Positions 38,648-47,858 are shown, numbered from the stretch's first letter. The stretch: 58,500 nucleotides of DNA from Clostridia bacterium (GCA_017538255.1 JAFYJD010000009.1:77428-135927), one strand, 5' to 3'. The notes: generated from the sequence alone by a model not told the origin. Made by a program: numbers and translations.

Positions 38648-40258
38648 TTATTTTTGTGGCTTTTTGATCAGACGTATCAGGAACATTGTGCCGATCATAA
38701 GTCCGATCGCAATGGGAAGCGCGATGAGCGCATTCGGTATGAAGCCTGCGATGATATAGGCAACAAAACTTACGCCCGCCGCGGTCAGCGCATACGGCAA
38801 CTGGGTTGAAACGTGCGTGATGTGATCACATTGCGCGCCGGCGCTGGCCATAATCGTCGTATCGGATATCGGGGAACAATGGTCGCCGCATACCGCACCG
38901 GCCATACAGGCGCTGACGCAGACTACGCCGAGGGGGTCAGTCAGCGGGAAAACGCTGAGCGTGATAGGAATGAGGATACCGAACGTGCCCCAACTGGTAC
39001 CTGTTGCAAACGACAGGCCGCAGGCGATCAGGAATATGATCGCGGGCAGGAAGTATTGCAGACCGCTTGCCGAACCCTTAACGAGTTCTTCTACGAAGAG
39101 TTTGGCGCCAAGGCTGTCGGTCATCGCTTTGAGGCTCCACGCGAAGGTCAGTATGAGTATCGCGGGAACCATTGCTTTGAAGCCCTCGGGAATGCAGCCT
39201 GCAATTTCCTTGAAGGAAAGCACACGGCGGATCAGGTAGTAGATGAAGGTGATGACGAGCGTTACGGCGGAACCGAGCATCAAGCCGACAGAGGCATCCG
39301 AATCGGAGAATGCTTCAACAAAGTTCTTGCCCTCGAAGAAGCCGCCGGAGTAGATCATACCGACGATGCAGCATACGATGAGAATGATTATCGGGAGTAC
39401 AAGATCGAGCACCTTGCCTTTGGGGTTTGCTGTTTCGTTCGCTTCGGCGGCCAGATCCTTCATGCCGGAGAGTACGTCGCCCTTATCCTTTGCGTTCTTC
39501 TCGTGTTTTGCCATCGGACCGTAATCCATATTGGTCAGCGCGAGGAAGATCATCATAACGATCGTTAGGATTGCGTAGAAGTTGAACGGGATCGCCTTTA
39601 TAAAAAGACTCAGGCCGTTGCCGTCTTCAACATAGGAAGAAACAGCGGCAGCCCACGATGATACAGGCGCTATGATGCAGATCGGAGCCGCCGTCGCGTC
39701 GATGAGATATGCGAGTTTTGCGCGGCTGATCCTGCTCTTGTCGCTGACGGGGCGCATAACCGAGCCCACGGTAAGGCAGTTGAAGTAATCGTCGATGAAG
39801 ATCAGCGAGCCGAGCGCGATGGTGGCGATCTGCGCGCCGGACCTTGATTTGATTCGGGAAGCCGCCCATCTGCCGAAAGCCGCGGAGCCGCCCGCTTTGT
39901 TCATCATCGCAACGATTATGCCTAGGATGACAAGGAAAACAAGGATACCAACGTTGTAGGAGTCGGAAAGGGATGCAACGATGCCGTCGTTGAAAACGTG
40001 GTTAAGCGTATTTACCGGGTTGAAGTTTGCGTACAATAACCCGCCCACGATTATACCGACAAACAGCGATGTGTAGACCTCTTTTGTGATCAATGCCAGC
40101 ACGATCGCTATGACCGCGGGCAGCAGCGACCAAAAGGTCTTGTAGAACGGCGTTGTCGGGGCTTCTTCACCCTCGGCAAGTGCGATGACGCTGACAGCGA
40201 GCAGCGCCACACAGAGCACTATCGCCGCAAGCAACCATCTTCGTCTTCTGTTCATCAT
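38648..40258 (-). CDS. NhaC-family Na+/H+ antiporter
   Basis: 536 residues from ATG 40258 (GGAG 8 nt upstream); the upstream frame to 40306 overlaps the promoter region. About twelve hydrophobic segments. The first has a signal-like end (VIALAEGEE). Conserved intramembrane motifs: LIFIDDYFNCLTVGSVMRPV, DATAAPICIIAPVSSWAAAV, FATGTSWGTFGILIPITLSV and GAVCGDHCSPISDTTIMAS. It exchanges Na+ for H+ (some relatives exchange malate/lactate or arginine/ornithine). It is a single-gene unit with its own promoter, convergent with the glycosyltransferases. Confidence 0.9.
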   Translation of the reverse strand: MMNRRRRWLLAAIVLCVALLAVSVIALAEGEEAPTTPFYKTFWSLLPAVIAIVLALITKEVYTSLFVGIIVGGLLYANFNPVNTLNHVFNDGIVASLSDSYNVGILVFLVILGIIVAMMNKAGGSAAFGRWAASRIKSRSGAQIATIALGSLIFIDDYFNCLTVGSVMRPVSDKSRISRAKLAYLIDATAAPICIIAPVSSWAAAVSSYVEDGNGLSLFIKAIPFNFYAILTIVMMIFLALTNMDYGPMAKHEKNAKDKGDVLSGMKDLAAEANETANPKGKVLDLVLPIIILIVCCIVGMIYSGGFFEGKNFVEAFSDSDASVGLMLGSAVTLVITFIYYLIRRVLSFKEIAGCIPEGFKAMVPAILILTFAWSLKAMTDSLGAKLFVEELVKGSASGLQYFLPAIIFLIACGLSFATGTSWGTFGILIPITLSVFPLTDPLGVVCVSACMAGAVCGDHCSPISDTTIMASAGAQCDHITHVSTQLPYALTAAGVSFVAYIIAGFIPNALIALPIAIGLMIGTMFLIRLIKKPQK

Positions 40259-40308
40259 TGTGAACTCTCCTTTCAAGTCTTTGTTTTGCGTCATATACTG
40301 ACACATAT

Positions 40309-40338
40309 ATTATATCACACATATGTTGGAAGTTTCAA
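40309..40338 (-). promoter_or_regulatory. promoter of the antiporter gene
   Basis: Minus strand: -35 TTGAAA, 18 bp, -10 TATAAT, about 50 bp before the start codon. Confidence 0.7.
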
Positions 40339-40659
40339 CAGTTTTTTGCAAAAAAGGAACAATAATATTTTTGCGTGTACCGATTAAAAACCGCCGCATA
40401 TGGACAAAAAATATAAACACATATTATGAAGTTTAGATTATCACTTATTGATTGAGATATTATAACATACCAATAATAGACAATTGGCATGCGCGGAATA
40501 TGCCGGCATCGTCGGACGATCAACTGAGGCTGCGCACCGTCAGAAGCAGCTGAAGCATCCCGCTAAAGATATATGTATTAAAAACCAAATCCTCCTTTTT
40601 AAAAAGGAACAGCATTATGCGAAAAAACGGTTTTTTTGTATGTTTCAACACGAACGGTA
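40339..40659. other. AT-rich intergenic region
   Basis: No coding frame of quality. It contains a short palindrome around CCTTTTTAAAAAGG (near 40600) and AT-rich stretches. I see no riboswitch fold. With the flanking promoters it fills the 470 bp between the antiporter and desulfidase-like genes. Confidence 0.5.
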
Positions 40660-40688
40660 TTGACGGCGGCACACAAAATAAGTATTAT
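40660..40688 (+). promoter_or_regulatory. promoter of the cysteine desulfidase-like gene
   Basis: -35 TTGACG (40660-40665), 17 bp, -10 TATTAT (40683-40688). The start codon lies 41 bp downstream. Confidence 0.6.
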
Positions 40689-40729
40689 ATGTTTGATACG
40701 GTATTGAGTCGAAAAAAGGAGAAAAAACT

Positions 40730-42007
40730 ATGTTTGGTTCTGACCCGAGATACAATAACTATGTTTCGATACTCAAGGAAGAACTCTGTCCTGCGATGGG
40801 CTGTACCGAGCCGATCGCGATCGCGTATGCCGCGGCAAAGGCCAGAGAGACCATCGGCTGCATACCCGAGCGTCTGATCGTCGAAGCGAGCGGCAACATA
40901 ATCAAAAACGTAAAAAGCGTGGTCGTTCCGAATACGGGCGGGCTTCGAGGCATTCCTGCCGCTGCGGCGGCTGGCGTTGTTGCAGGCGACGCTGATAGGC
41001 AACTCGAGGTGCTCGCAAATATCGACGAAGACGGTAAACGCGCGATAGCTGATTATATAAAACACGTGCCCATCGAGGTGCGCTATGCCGATACCGGGCG
41101 CATATTCGATATCGCGGTGAGCGCGTTCGCAGGCGAGGACAGCGCACTTGTGCGCATCGCGGATTATCATACCAACATCGTGCTTATCGAGCGCGGAGGC
41201 GAGGTGCTCCTTTCGCGCGAACTGACGGACAGCGATTCGGACAGGCTGACAGACAGGACCTGCCTTAGCGTTGAAGGCATCGTGGATTTTGCCGAAAGCG
41301 TGGACCTGAAGGACGTTGAGGCGGTGCTTGAAAGGCAGATCGCGTACAATATGGCGATCGCGGAGGAGGGTATGAAAGGCAACTACGGCGCGAACATCGG
41401 CAAGACCGTGCTGCGCGGCAGAGAAAACGATATAAACTATAAGATGCGCGCTTGGGCGGCCGCGGGCAGCGATGCGCGTATGAACGGCTGTGAACTGCCG
41501 GTCGTAATCAACTCCGGCAGCGGCAATCAAGGCATCACCGCGTCCGTGCCCGTGATAGTCTTTGCAAACGAAAACGGCATTCCGCACGAAGAACTGCTGC
41601 GTGCGCTTACTGTGTCCAACCTTATAACCACGCACCTTAAAACAGGCATAGGCAGGCTTTCGGCGTATTGCGGCGCCGTCAGCGCGGGCGTAGGCGCTGG
41701 AGCGGGCATTGCGTACCTCAAGGGAGGCCGCTTTGAGATGATCGCGCATACGATCGTGAACGCGGTCGCGATAACCTCGGGCATTATCTGCGACGGCGCA
41801 AAGGCGAGCTGTGCGGCAAAGATCGCCGCCGCCGTGGACGCGGGTCTGCTCGGACTGGCGATGTACGAGGACGGCAATCAGTTCTTCGGCGGGGACGGCA
41901 TCGTCAAAAAGGGTGTGGAATGTACGATCGAAAACGTCGGCAAACTTGCCCGCCGCGGTATGCAGCAAACCGATAAAGAGATAATCCAGCTGATGCTGGA
42001 GACCTGA
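40730..42007 (+). CDS. L-cysteine desulfidase / serine dehydratase alpha-like protein (UPF0597)
   Basis: 425 residues, AAGGAG before the ATG. Family features: the N-terminal EELCPAMGCTEPIAIAYAAA, PNTGGLRGIPAAAAAG, VINSGSGNQGITASVPVIVF and CGAVSAGVGAGAGIAYLKGG. Three spaced cysteines (including CTEP and two further down) fit an oxygen-labile 4Fe-4S site as in L-cysteine desulfidases (CyuA/YhaM type), which release sulfide, ammonia and pyruvate from cysteine. Serine dehydratase activity cannot be excluded. It is monocistronic and followed by a perfect palindromic terminator. No Na+/Cys transporter is adjacent. Confidence 0.88.
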   Translation: MFGSDPRYNNYVSILKEELCPAMGCTEPIAIAYAAAKARETIGCIPERLIVEASGNIIKNVKSVVVPNTGGLRGIPAAAAAGVVAGDADRQLEVLANIDEDGKRAIADYIKHVPIEVRYADTGRIFDIAVSAFAGEDSALVRIADYHTNIVLIERGGEVLLSRELTDSDSDRLTDRTCLSVEGIVDFAESVDLKDVEAVLERQIAYNMAIAEEGMKGNYGANIGKTVLRGRENDINYKMRAWAAAGSDARMNGCELPVVINSGSGNQGITASVPVIVFANENGIPHEELLRALTVSNLITTHLKTGIGRLSAYCGAVSAGVGAGAGIAYLKGGRFEMIAHTIVNAVAITSGIICDGAKASCAAKIAAAVDAGLLGLAMYEDGNQFFGGDGIVKKGVECTIENVGKLARRGMQQTDKEIIQLMLET

Positions 42008-42039
42008 CGGTGCATATAAAACTGTATAATCAACGCAAT

Positions 42040-42070
42040 AAGCCCCGAAAGCATATGCTTTCGGGGCTTG
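42040..42070. terminator. bidirectional terminator (perfect 15-bp palindrome arms)
   Basis: AAGCCCCGAAAGCAT and its exact complement, without an unpaired loop beyond the fold, between convergent genes. Confidence 0.8.
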
Positions 42071-42102
42071 TCTTGCTTTATACTGCCGCCGATGCGGAGC
42101 AA

Positions 42103-43236
42103 TTATTCAAAATGCGCGCCGATAACGAGGCGAAAGGCGACCTCAAGCCCCGTTTTGAGCGAGGGGATGTCGAGCCACTCCTCGCGGGTATGCGCGCCGC
42201 CGCCGTTCAAAAGCCCAAATGCAAGCGCGGGCACGCCGAGCGAAAGGGGTATGTTCGCGTCGGTGGAGCCCATCACGGTTTTTGGATACTCTCCGGTAAC
42301 GGCTTTTATCGCTTCGCCGCAGCGGTCGACAAGCGCGGCGAACGCATCTTCGTCAACATCGCCGCCGCAGGGACGCTCGCCGATCAGTTCCGCGTCAAAG
42401 CGCGCTTCTTCGCAGTTGGCCTCGCACAGCAGCGCCTTGAAGCTTTCGTGCATATAACTAAGCGCTTCGGCGGAATCGGAGCGATACTCATACAGCATCT
42501 CGCAACGCTGGGCGATGGTGTTGACGGATGTGCCGCCGCTTATCACTCCCGCGTTATAGGTGGTGCGCCCCGCAAAGGGCGGCAGTTTCTGTGCGTATAG
42601 GGCGGTTACGAATTTGGACATATGATGGATCGCGCTCGGGTTTCCGAACGCCGAAAACGAGTGCCCGCCGACGGTGCTCGCCGTTACGCTCCAACGCTCC
42701 GAGCCGACGGCGGTCGTGAACAGCCCGTCGCCTAAATTGCAGTCAAATGAAACGACTTCCTTTATCCGCCCCGAATGAGCCTGCATTATCTGACGAATGC
42801 CCTTTAGGTTTCCAAGCCCCTCTTCGCAGGAGTTGAAAACGAATATAACGGGGTTTTTGGGGCGGAGCCCGTTTTCGCGGATAAAGCGCAGCATCATAAG
42901 CAGCGCAACGATATTGGCGGTATTGTCGCCGACCCCCGGCGCGTAAATTCTGTCGCCGTCGATCTGAACGGGCAGCGGCTCCGTATCGGGAAAAACAACA
43001 TCAGTATGCGCGCAGTAGCAGGTGATGCCGCAAGGCGTTCCGTCAAAGAACGGTACGATCACATTTTTCGCTTCGTCCACACGGCATTCATAGCCGTATT
43101 TATCCAGTAACTCTACAAGAAATGCGACACGCGCATCCTCGCTGCCGGACGGCGCGGGTATCGCGGCAAGCGTTTTGAGCAGTTCAAACTGCTCGTCAAA
43201 ATGGTTCTCTATCCAGTTTTTAATATCGGTTTGCAT
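42103..43236 (-). CDS. M20 family zinc peptidase
   Basis: 377 residues. Dinuclear zinc exopeptidase with the motifs AHTDVVFPDTEP (His and Asp), GVGDNTANI (bridging Asp), FNSCEEGLGNLKG (catalytic Glu and Glu ligand), FDCNLGD and the C-terminal GGGAHTREEWLDI (last His). The dimerisation domain with VGGHSFSAFG is present. Likely a di- or tripeptidase; the substrate is unspecified. The ATG has no ribosome binding site and lies inside a short upstream frame (43220-43345), so coupled translation is possible. It converges with the desulfidase gene. Confidence 0.88.
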   Translation of the reverse strand: MQTDIKNWIENHFDEQFELLKTLAAIPAPSGSEDARVAFLVELLDKYGYECRVDEAKNVIVPFFDGTPCGITCYCAHTDVVFPDTEPLPVQIDGDRIYAPGVGDNTANIVALLMMLRFIRENGLRPKNPVIFVFNSCEEGLGNLKGIRQIMQAHSGRIKEVVSFDCNLGDGLFTTAVGSERWSVTASTVGGHSFSAFGNPSAIHHMSKFVTALYAQKLPPFAGRTTYNAGVISGGTSVNTIAQRCEMLYEYRSDSAEALSYMHESFKALLCEANCEEARFDAELIGERPCGGDVDEDAFAALVDRCGEAIKAVTGEYPKTVMGSTDANIPLSLGVPALAFGLLNGGGAHTREEWLDIPSLKTGLEVAFRLVIGAHFE

Positions 43237-43345
43237 AGTTTAATTGTGGGATAAGTTCGTATTGCGGAATCGGCTGTGCAGTCGGCTGTACGATGCCGAA
43301 CAGCGCCGCCAAAGCAACGGTTTTGAGCACAAAAGCAGTTGCCAC
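43220..43345 (-). CDS. possible 41-residue leader ORF overlapping the M20 start
   Basis: Frame from GTG 43345 (GGGG only 2 nt away) to a stop 14 bp inside the M20 gene. The peptide has a hydrophobic stretch (VATAFVLKTVALAALFGIVQ) and a Pro/Gln-rich end. The only support is that the M20 gene lacks its own ribosome binding site. It may be chance. Confidence 0.2.
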   Translation of the reverse strand: MATAFVLKTVALAALFGIVQPTAQPIPQYELIPQLNYANRY

Positions 43346-43499
43346 AGCCCCAATTCCATTATAGTCAAAAAATTTTTGATATGATAATTCTATCACAAAG
43401 CATTTTACAATACAAGAGGGCGCATTTATCGCACGCGGCTTACAAAGGATCCGAACAAAGCTTATCAAGGCGCACAAATACGAGCCGCGGCTCACATGC

Positions 43500-43530
43500 A
43501 AAAACGCCCCGTTATTTAAACGGGGCGTTT
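43500..43530 (-). terminator. terminator of tRNA-Arg
   Basis: Stem AACGCCCCGTT / AACGGGGCGTT just after the tRNA 3' end, with a short T run on the minus strand. Confidence 0.85.
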
Positions 43531-43531
43531 A

Positions 43532-43608
43532 TGGCACACCATACTGGATTCGAACCAGTGGCCTTTCGCTTAGGAGGCGAACGCTCTATCCTGCTGAGCT
43601 AATGGTGC
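43532..43608 (-). tRNA. tRNA-Arg (anticodon CCT)
   Basis: 77 nt. Acceptor GCACCAT / ATGGTGT, anticodon loop CTCCTAA with CCT, T-arm with GGTTCGAATCC, discriminator G, encoded CCA. Single-gene unit. Confidence 0.97.
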
Positions 43609-43626
43609 ATTTTTTGCCGCTTCGTT

Positions 43627-43655
43627 ATTATACCCAAAAGTGCCGTGAATGTCAA
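43627..43655 (-). promoter_or_regulatory. promoter of tRNA-Arg
   Basis: Minus strand: -35 TTGACA, 17 bp, -10 TATAAT, about 20 bp before the tRNA. Confidence 0.9.
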
Positions 43656-43775
43656 CGTAAATCGGCGTTTTGCTCAAATATATCGGATTCGGCTAATTTG
43701 CACAATGGTGTGCGGCATCAAAAGACGCTTTTGGGCGATAAAACCGCATAGCCGAGGCGGGGAGCGGTGAATAGA

Positions 43776-43800
43776 AAGGGCGACCCTGTTTGGGGTCGCC
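43776..43800 (-). terminator. terminator of the XpaC-TelA-LemA-TPM operon
   Basis: Stem GGCGACCC / GGGTCGCC, loop CAAACA, then CTTTCTATT on the minus strand, 17 bp after the TPM stop. Confidence 0.65.
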
Positions 43801-43817
43801 GGATGCGCTGTACTGTT

Positions 43818-44906
43818 TTATTTTTTGCCGAAGCCGCCGCCGCGGGTTCCGCCACCGCCGCCTTTGAAGCCGGACGGACCGGATGAGCCGAAGCCGCCGC
43901 CGCGGGTTGTTCCGCCACCGCCCTTGCAACCGGACGATCCGGAGCGCGAAGCGGAGTAGGGGTTACGGTTTGTGCTGGAGCCGTTAAACGATCTTGACCC
44001 GGCGCGGCGGAAGACAGAAGCCCGCGCGGAATCGGCAAAGCCCCGTGCGATCGAGCCGAGCAGGAACGGGAAGAAGAACGATCCGCCGCCCTGTCCGCTT
44101 GCTGCTGCGCGATTCGAATGACCGATGTATTTGAACACTTGCAGCGCAATGTATGCGAGCGCAGCGATCAGTAATATGCCTCCGAAGCCCGCGCAGGAGC
44201 CGCAGGATGAGCACGCTAAAGAGCAGGATGAACAGGCGTCAAATGCGAGTATGTTCGTGTTCGTATCGGCATTGTTCTCAAGATCGGAACAACTCATAAA
44301 GCCGAATCCGTTCTGACCGCCGCCGCTTACAAAACCCGTGCCGCCGCTGAGGTTGGTGCTTGCCTTGCCGGCGGGATCGGCGTCGTATTTTTTGCATACG
44401 AACGAATTGAGCATACCGAAGGTCTCACGGATCGCGGCATCAAGATCGCCTTCATTGGCGCTTGGGATATAGTATTTATCGAATATCGCCTTGAGCGCCG
44501 ACGCGCTGAAGAGTTCTTCAAGCCCGATGCCGGGGGTGATCCAATACTTGCTGGCAGCGGCATTGCCGGACGCGACAACGAGGAACAACAGTCCGTTGCC
44601 TTCGCTGCTGCGGCCGATCTGCCATCTGTTGAAGGTGTTTTCGGCAAAAGTCGAGATGTCGGTGCCGCCGATGCTGCGAACTACGACCACGCAGATCTGC
44701 GCACCCTTGGCGTTGTGCTCGAGGTTATAGTTGCGCTCGGTGATATAGCTCTTGGTCTGCTCGGAAAGAACGCCTACATCGTCCAGATAATACTCGCCGC
44801 GAGGAGCGACCGAATCCTCCGCAAAACCGGAGATCGAGGGCAGCACAAGCGAAAACACTACCGCGCAAAGCACGATGAGCAGCTTGATATTGATCCTATT
44901 CTTCAT
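43818..44906 (-). CDS. TPM-domain membrane protein with Gly/Ser-rich tail
   Basis: 362 residues. A signal peptide (1-29) precedes a TPM domain (about 36-170) with YYLDDVGVLSEQTKSYI, GAQICVVVV and NGLLFLVV. TPM domains are found in envelope-associated proteins with proposed repair or chaperone functions. Residues 225-238 hold five Cys (C225, 228, 232, 235, 238) right before a TM helix (about 242-258). The C-terminal 90 residues are Gly/Ser/Arg-rich and end with repeated GGGTRGGGFG units. The Cys cluster could bind a metal or simply be a low-complexity linker. It is the last gene of the operon with LemA-like, TelA and XpaC. Confidence 0.82.
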   Translation of the reverse strand: MKNRINIKLLIVLCAVVFSLVLPSISGFAEDSVAPRGEYYLDDVGVLSEQTKSYITERNYNLEHNAKGAQICVVVVRSIGGTDISTFAENTFNRWQIGRSSEGNGLLFLVVASGNAAASKYWITPGIGLEELFSASALKAIFDKYYIPSANEGDLDAAIRETFGMLNSFVCKKYDADPAGKASTNLSGGTGFVSGGGQNGFGFMSCSDLENNADTNTNILAFDACSSCSLACSSCGSCAGFGGILLIAALAYIALQVFKYIGHSNRAAASGQGGGSFFFPFLLGSIARGFADSARASVFRRAGSRSFNGSSTNRNPYSASRSGSSGCKGGGGTTRGGGFGSSGPSGFKGGGGGTRGGGFGKK

Positions 44907-44957
44907 TGACGTTCACCTCCGTCCAAATACCGAATGCACAGGGATACTGCGCTTTCA

Positions 44958-45488
44958 TCAGCCTTTGATATTGAAAAGTTTGGCGATCAGGGAAGCGGGG
45001 AAGCCGTTCAAGAGTTTTCCGGTTTCCGCCTCATAGGTGTTGTACGCCTCGCGATAGCCGTTCACGATCCTGTCGCGCTGGCTGTTGATTGCGGACAGAA
45101 GGTCGTCGAATGTGGTCGAGGACAGTTTGCCGAGGCTCCCCGAATAGGCGTTTGCCTTATCGATGAGTTCAAGGCATTTGGAATACTTGTCTGCATTGGT
45201 CTCGGCTTCGGAGCAGGCTTTGACCGCGCTTTCAAGATCCACACTTGAGGAACTCTCGCTGCCGGCGAGTTTTTTGCCCTCTTGGAGCAGTTTTTCCGCA
45301 TAACTGAGCGATGTTTTGATATCGTTTGTTATGTCGAACTTGTCGGCGTGAGTGGCGGCCTCGAGCTGCTTTTCATTGCGACGCTGTGCGGCGGAGAGTT
45401 TCAGCCCGCCGAGCAGCGGTATCGCCGCCAGCGCGACGATGACAAGAACAACGGCGGCGAAGCCCCTTGACGCGAACAGTTTTTTCAT
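44958..45488 (-). CDS. LemA-like membrane protein (short)
   Basis: 176 residues. An N-terminal TM helix (about 8-28) and an all-helical domain. The C-terminal pattern NGYREAYNTYEAETGKLL, then FPASLIAKLF, is the LemA end motif (variants of FP..LIA..F). It lacks the classical N-terminal LemA motif (RYDLIPNL), so it is a divergent member. LemA proteins often accompany TPM-domain proteins, as here (51 bp upstream of the TPM gene). The ribosome binding site is AAGGAG. Confidence 0.75.
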   Translation of the reverse strand: MKKLFASRGFAAVVLVIVALAAIPLLGGLKLSAAQRRNEKQLEAATHADKFDITNDIKTSLSYAEKLLQEGKKLAGSESSSSVDLESAVKACSEAETNADKYSKCLELIDKANAYSGSLGKLSSTTFDDLLSAINSQRDRIVNGYREAYNTYEAETGKLLNGFPASLIAKLFNIKG

Positions 45489-45600
45489 AATTGAACTCCT
45501 TGGCGGCGCACCGATACAAATCTGGTGCTGCGTGTGGTTTTTTCAGCAGCCGAAAGCGGGGAAATATGCCGCCGCTTTCGACCCTCTAATATATAACGAA

Positions 45601-46755
45601 TTACTCCTGTGTACGGATGCCTGTAACCTCAACAAGTTTGTGCTTGAGTTCGTCCTCGATGCGGGCAAGTTCCGCTTCGGCAGCAAGCCGCTTGGTGTGG
45701 CCTTCCTGCTGGATCTGAAGCACTTCGTCCATCGTGGCGATGAGTTTTTTGTTGGTTTCGGTAAGCGTTTCGATATCAACGATACCGCGCTCGCTCTCCT
45801 TGGCGGCTTCGACGGTCGCAACGTGGAGAGCCTGGGCGTTTTTCTTAAGAAGTTCGTTGGTCATATCAGTTACGGCGTGCTGCGCGTTGATTGCTTCCTG
45901 CGCATGGGCAAGACCGAGTGCGAGCACCATTTGGCTCTTCCAAAGGGGGATGGTATTGGCAATGGATGTTTGTATCTTTTCCGCCATCATCGTATCGTTG
46001 TTCTGGATAAGGCGGATCTGGGGCGCCATCTGCAGACTTATATTGCGGGTGAGTTCAAGATCGTAAATCTTTTTCTCAAAGCGGGTGCAAAGGTCGGCAA
46101 AATCGCGAGCCTTTTGAGCGTCCTCGGGAAGTTTGGTCTCCTCGGCCTTTTTGAGCAGTTCGGGCAGCGTGGTCGCGCGCTCCTGCTCCAGTTTCTTTTT
46201 GCCTGCGAGTATGTACATCGACAGTTCCTTAAAGTAGTCGAGGTTGCGGTTATACATCTCGTCCAACATCGCGATATCCTTGAACAGGGTTACCTGGTGT
46301 TGGTCAAGGTTGGCGGCGATACGGTCAACATTGACCTCGGCCTTGTCATAGCGCAGTTTAAGCGCCTCGATTTGACCCGCCTTTTTCTTGAAAAGACCAA
46401 GAAGGCCCTTTTTGTCGTTTTCGTTGTTGAAGCCTTTGAGTTCGGCTATAAGCGAGGTGATCATCTCGCCCGTTTCGCCGAGATCCTTGGTGCGGACGGA
46501 GTTCAGCGCGCTTTCGGAGAACTGGGAAAGTTTTTGCTGGCTGGCAGCGCCGTACTGCATTATTTGAGCAGAGTTGGTGATGTCGATCTGCTTAACGAAG
46601 TTATCTACGACAGCGATCTCCTCGGGCGAAAGGCGGGAGTTTGCAACGATGAGTTCCTCGACGGACTTCGTTGGCTCCGTAGCTGCGGCGGGCTCGTCGG
46701 AAACGGGGTTGGGATCAAGGGTCAATACGGGGATGTTGGGGGTCTTTTCTTCCAT
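45601..46755 (-). CDS. toxic anion resistance protein TelA family
   Basis: 384 residues, mostly helical. The family name comes from plasmid tellurite-resistance genes. Chromosomal members (YaaN) are linked to envelope stress and antimicrobial tolerance. Recognisable parts: YGAASQQKLSQFSESALNSV, GLFKKKAGQIEALKLRYDKA, MLDEMYNRNLDYFKELSMYI and IPLWKSQMVLALGLAHAQEA. It lies after the XpaC-like gene with a 25-bp gap; this pairing is conserved in Bacillota. Confidence 0.93.
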   Translation of the reverse strand: MEEKTPNIPVLTLDPNPVSDEPAAATEPTKSVEELIVANSRLSPEEIAVVDNFVKQIDITNSAQIMQYGAASQQKLSQFSESALNSVRTKDLGETGEMITSLIAELKGFNNENDKKGLLGLFKKKAGQIEALKLRYDKAEVNVDRIAANLDQHQVTLFKDIAMLDEMYNRNLDYFKELSMYILAGKKKLEQERATTLPELLKKAEETKLPEDAQKARDFADLCTRFEKKIYDLELTRNISLQMAPQIRLIQNNDTMMAEKIQTSIANTIPLWKSQMVLALGLAHAQEAINAQHAVTDMTNELLKKNAQALHVATVEAAKESERGIVDIETLTETNKKLIATMDEVLQIQQEGHTKRLAAEAELARIEDELKHKLVEVTGIRTQE

Positions 46756-46780
46756 CTTTGGTGGTTCCTTTCTTTGTGGA

Positions 46781-47440
46781 TTATTCTTTATTGCTGTTGA
46801 TAAAGGGAGTCTTGGTATTCACCATCGAATCAAGCACTGCGATGTCGGAACTGATGTCGATAGCCTCGCCCGCGTAGAGCGAATCAAGGCTCGTTTCAAA
46901 ACTCCGCGCGATCGTTTCGGCATTGGCTTCGATGCGGTTTTTGATCTCGGTAAGGTTCTCACCCTTATAGCCTGCGTCCTGTTGGAGCGCATAGCCTTCC
47001 ATCAGTTTGACGGATGTGGGCAGATAATAGGTGAGAAAGCGGCGCATACTGCGCGCCTTGGTCGGATTTTTGGAGAGTTCCGACAGAATGCCCTCGCCCG
47101 AGGACACCATACGGTCGATCGCGGCGGTAAGTTTTTCGTCGGGGATCTTATCGTTGAGTTTGCGGAGCGTTACGATATGCGCATCCGCCTCGGTCAAAGC
47201 CTTGTCGAGTTCCGGAACGCCTGTTTTGTATTCGGGAGCAACATCGACCGTTATTATCTTGTCCTTGAATATCGACTTTGATATAAAGTATGTTGCAACG
47301 CCGAGACACGAAACAAGCAGTATGCCCCATATCTTGTACAGGGGGAAGATAAGCCCGAAAACTATGATGCTCAAAGCCGTGATGTACAGCGGCATCGCGG
47401 ATTTAACGCGCTTTTCGATCGTTCTTGGTGTTTCTGCCAT
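46781..47440 (-). CDS. XpaC-like 5-bromo-4-chloroindolyl phosphate hydrolysis family protein
   Basis: 219 residues. Two hydrophobic segments near the N-terminus (about 18-36 and 40-55) and a helical cytosolic domain (ALTEADAHIVTLRKLNDKI, TKARSMRRFLTYYLPTSVKL). XpaC proteins accompany TelA. The hydrolase name stems from an early screen, and enzymatic activity is not established. It is the first gene of the four-gene operon, with GGAAAGG before the ATG and a near-consensus promoter 95-120 bp upstream. Confidence 0.85.
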   Translation of the reverse strand: MAETPRTIEKRVKSAMPLYITALSIIVFGLIFPLYKIWGILLVSCLGVATYFISKSIFKDKIITVDVAPEYKTGVPELDKALTEADAHIVTLRKLNDKIPDEKLTAAIDRMVSSGEGILSELSKNPTKARSMRRFLTYYLPTSVKLMEGYALQQDAGYKGENLTEIKNRIEANAETIARSFETSLDSLYAGEAIDISSDIAVLDSMVNTKTPFINSNKE

Positions 47441-47529
47441 TATTCATCCTTTCCTAATGCGCCCAATTGGCGCAACTAATGTACTCAAAGGGATGTGATA
47501 GTAGGATAAGCAATCCTTCACCGTTTATG

Positions 47530-47558
47530 ATTATACCATTATCGCACAGCATTTTCAA
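47530..47558 (-). promoter_or_regulatory. promoter of the XpaC-TelA operon
   Basis: Minus strand: -35 TTGAAA, 17 bp, -10 TATAAT. The 195 bp from here to 47754 contain nothing I recognise. Confidence 0.75.
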
Positions 47559-47754
47559 TATTCCGCACGAAACACTTGCCAAAAACATATTTGCTCAAAA
47601 AAACAATAAATATGATAGGATCGACCAATTACATCAAAATGACACAAATGCCACATTATCTGTCCATAATCTATTTCAAAAAGCGCATCGTTGCCGCAAA
47701 CGCCGCGCCGTGAGCCAAAATACGAACTTTGCCGGCCGCGTGCCGTTTTGATGC

Positions 47755-47783
47755 TTGCCTAATGGCGCGCCTTGTGTTAGAAT
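47755..47783 (+). promoter_or_regulatory. promoter of the lipoprotein-yhaM-metK unit
   Basis: -35 TTGCCT, 17 bp, -10 TAGAAT. Confidence 0.55.
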
Positions 47784-47858
47784 GTATCTGTAAAGGTATG
47801 CGGCCAATACGGTATCGTGCCTTTGGGATTCCAAATACACCGAAAGAGAATCGAACTT

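Noticed and set aside
40617..40877. 86-residue frame before the desulfidase-like gene
   Set aside because: It runs into the true gene in another frame and has no ribosome binding site.
43220..43501. AgrD-like signalling peptide from the minus frame
   Set aside because: No AgrB/AgrC neighbours and no core with the needed Cys; the N-terminal half has no start signal.
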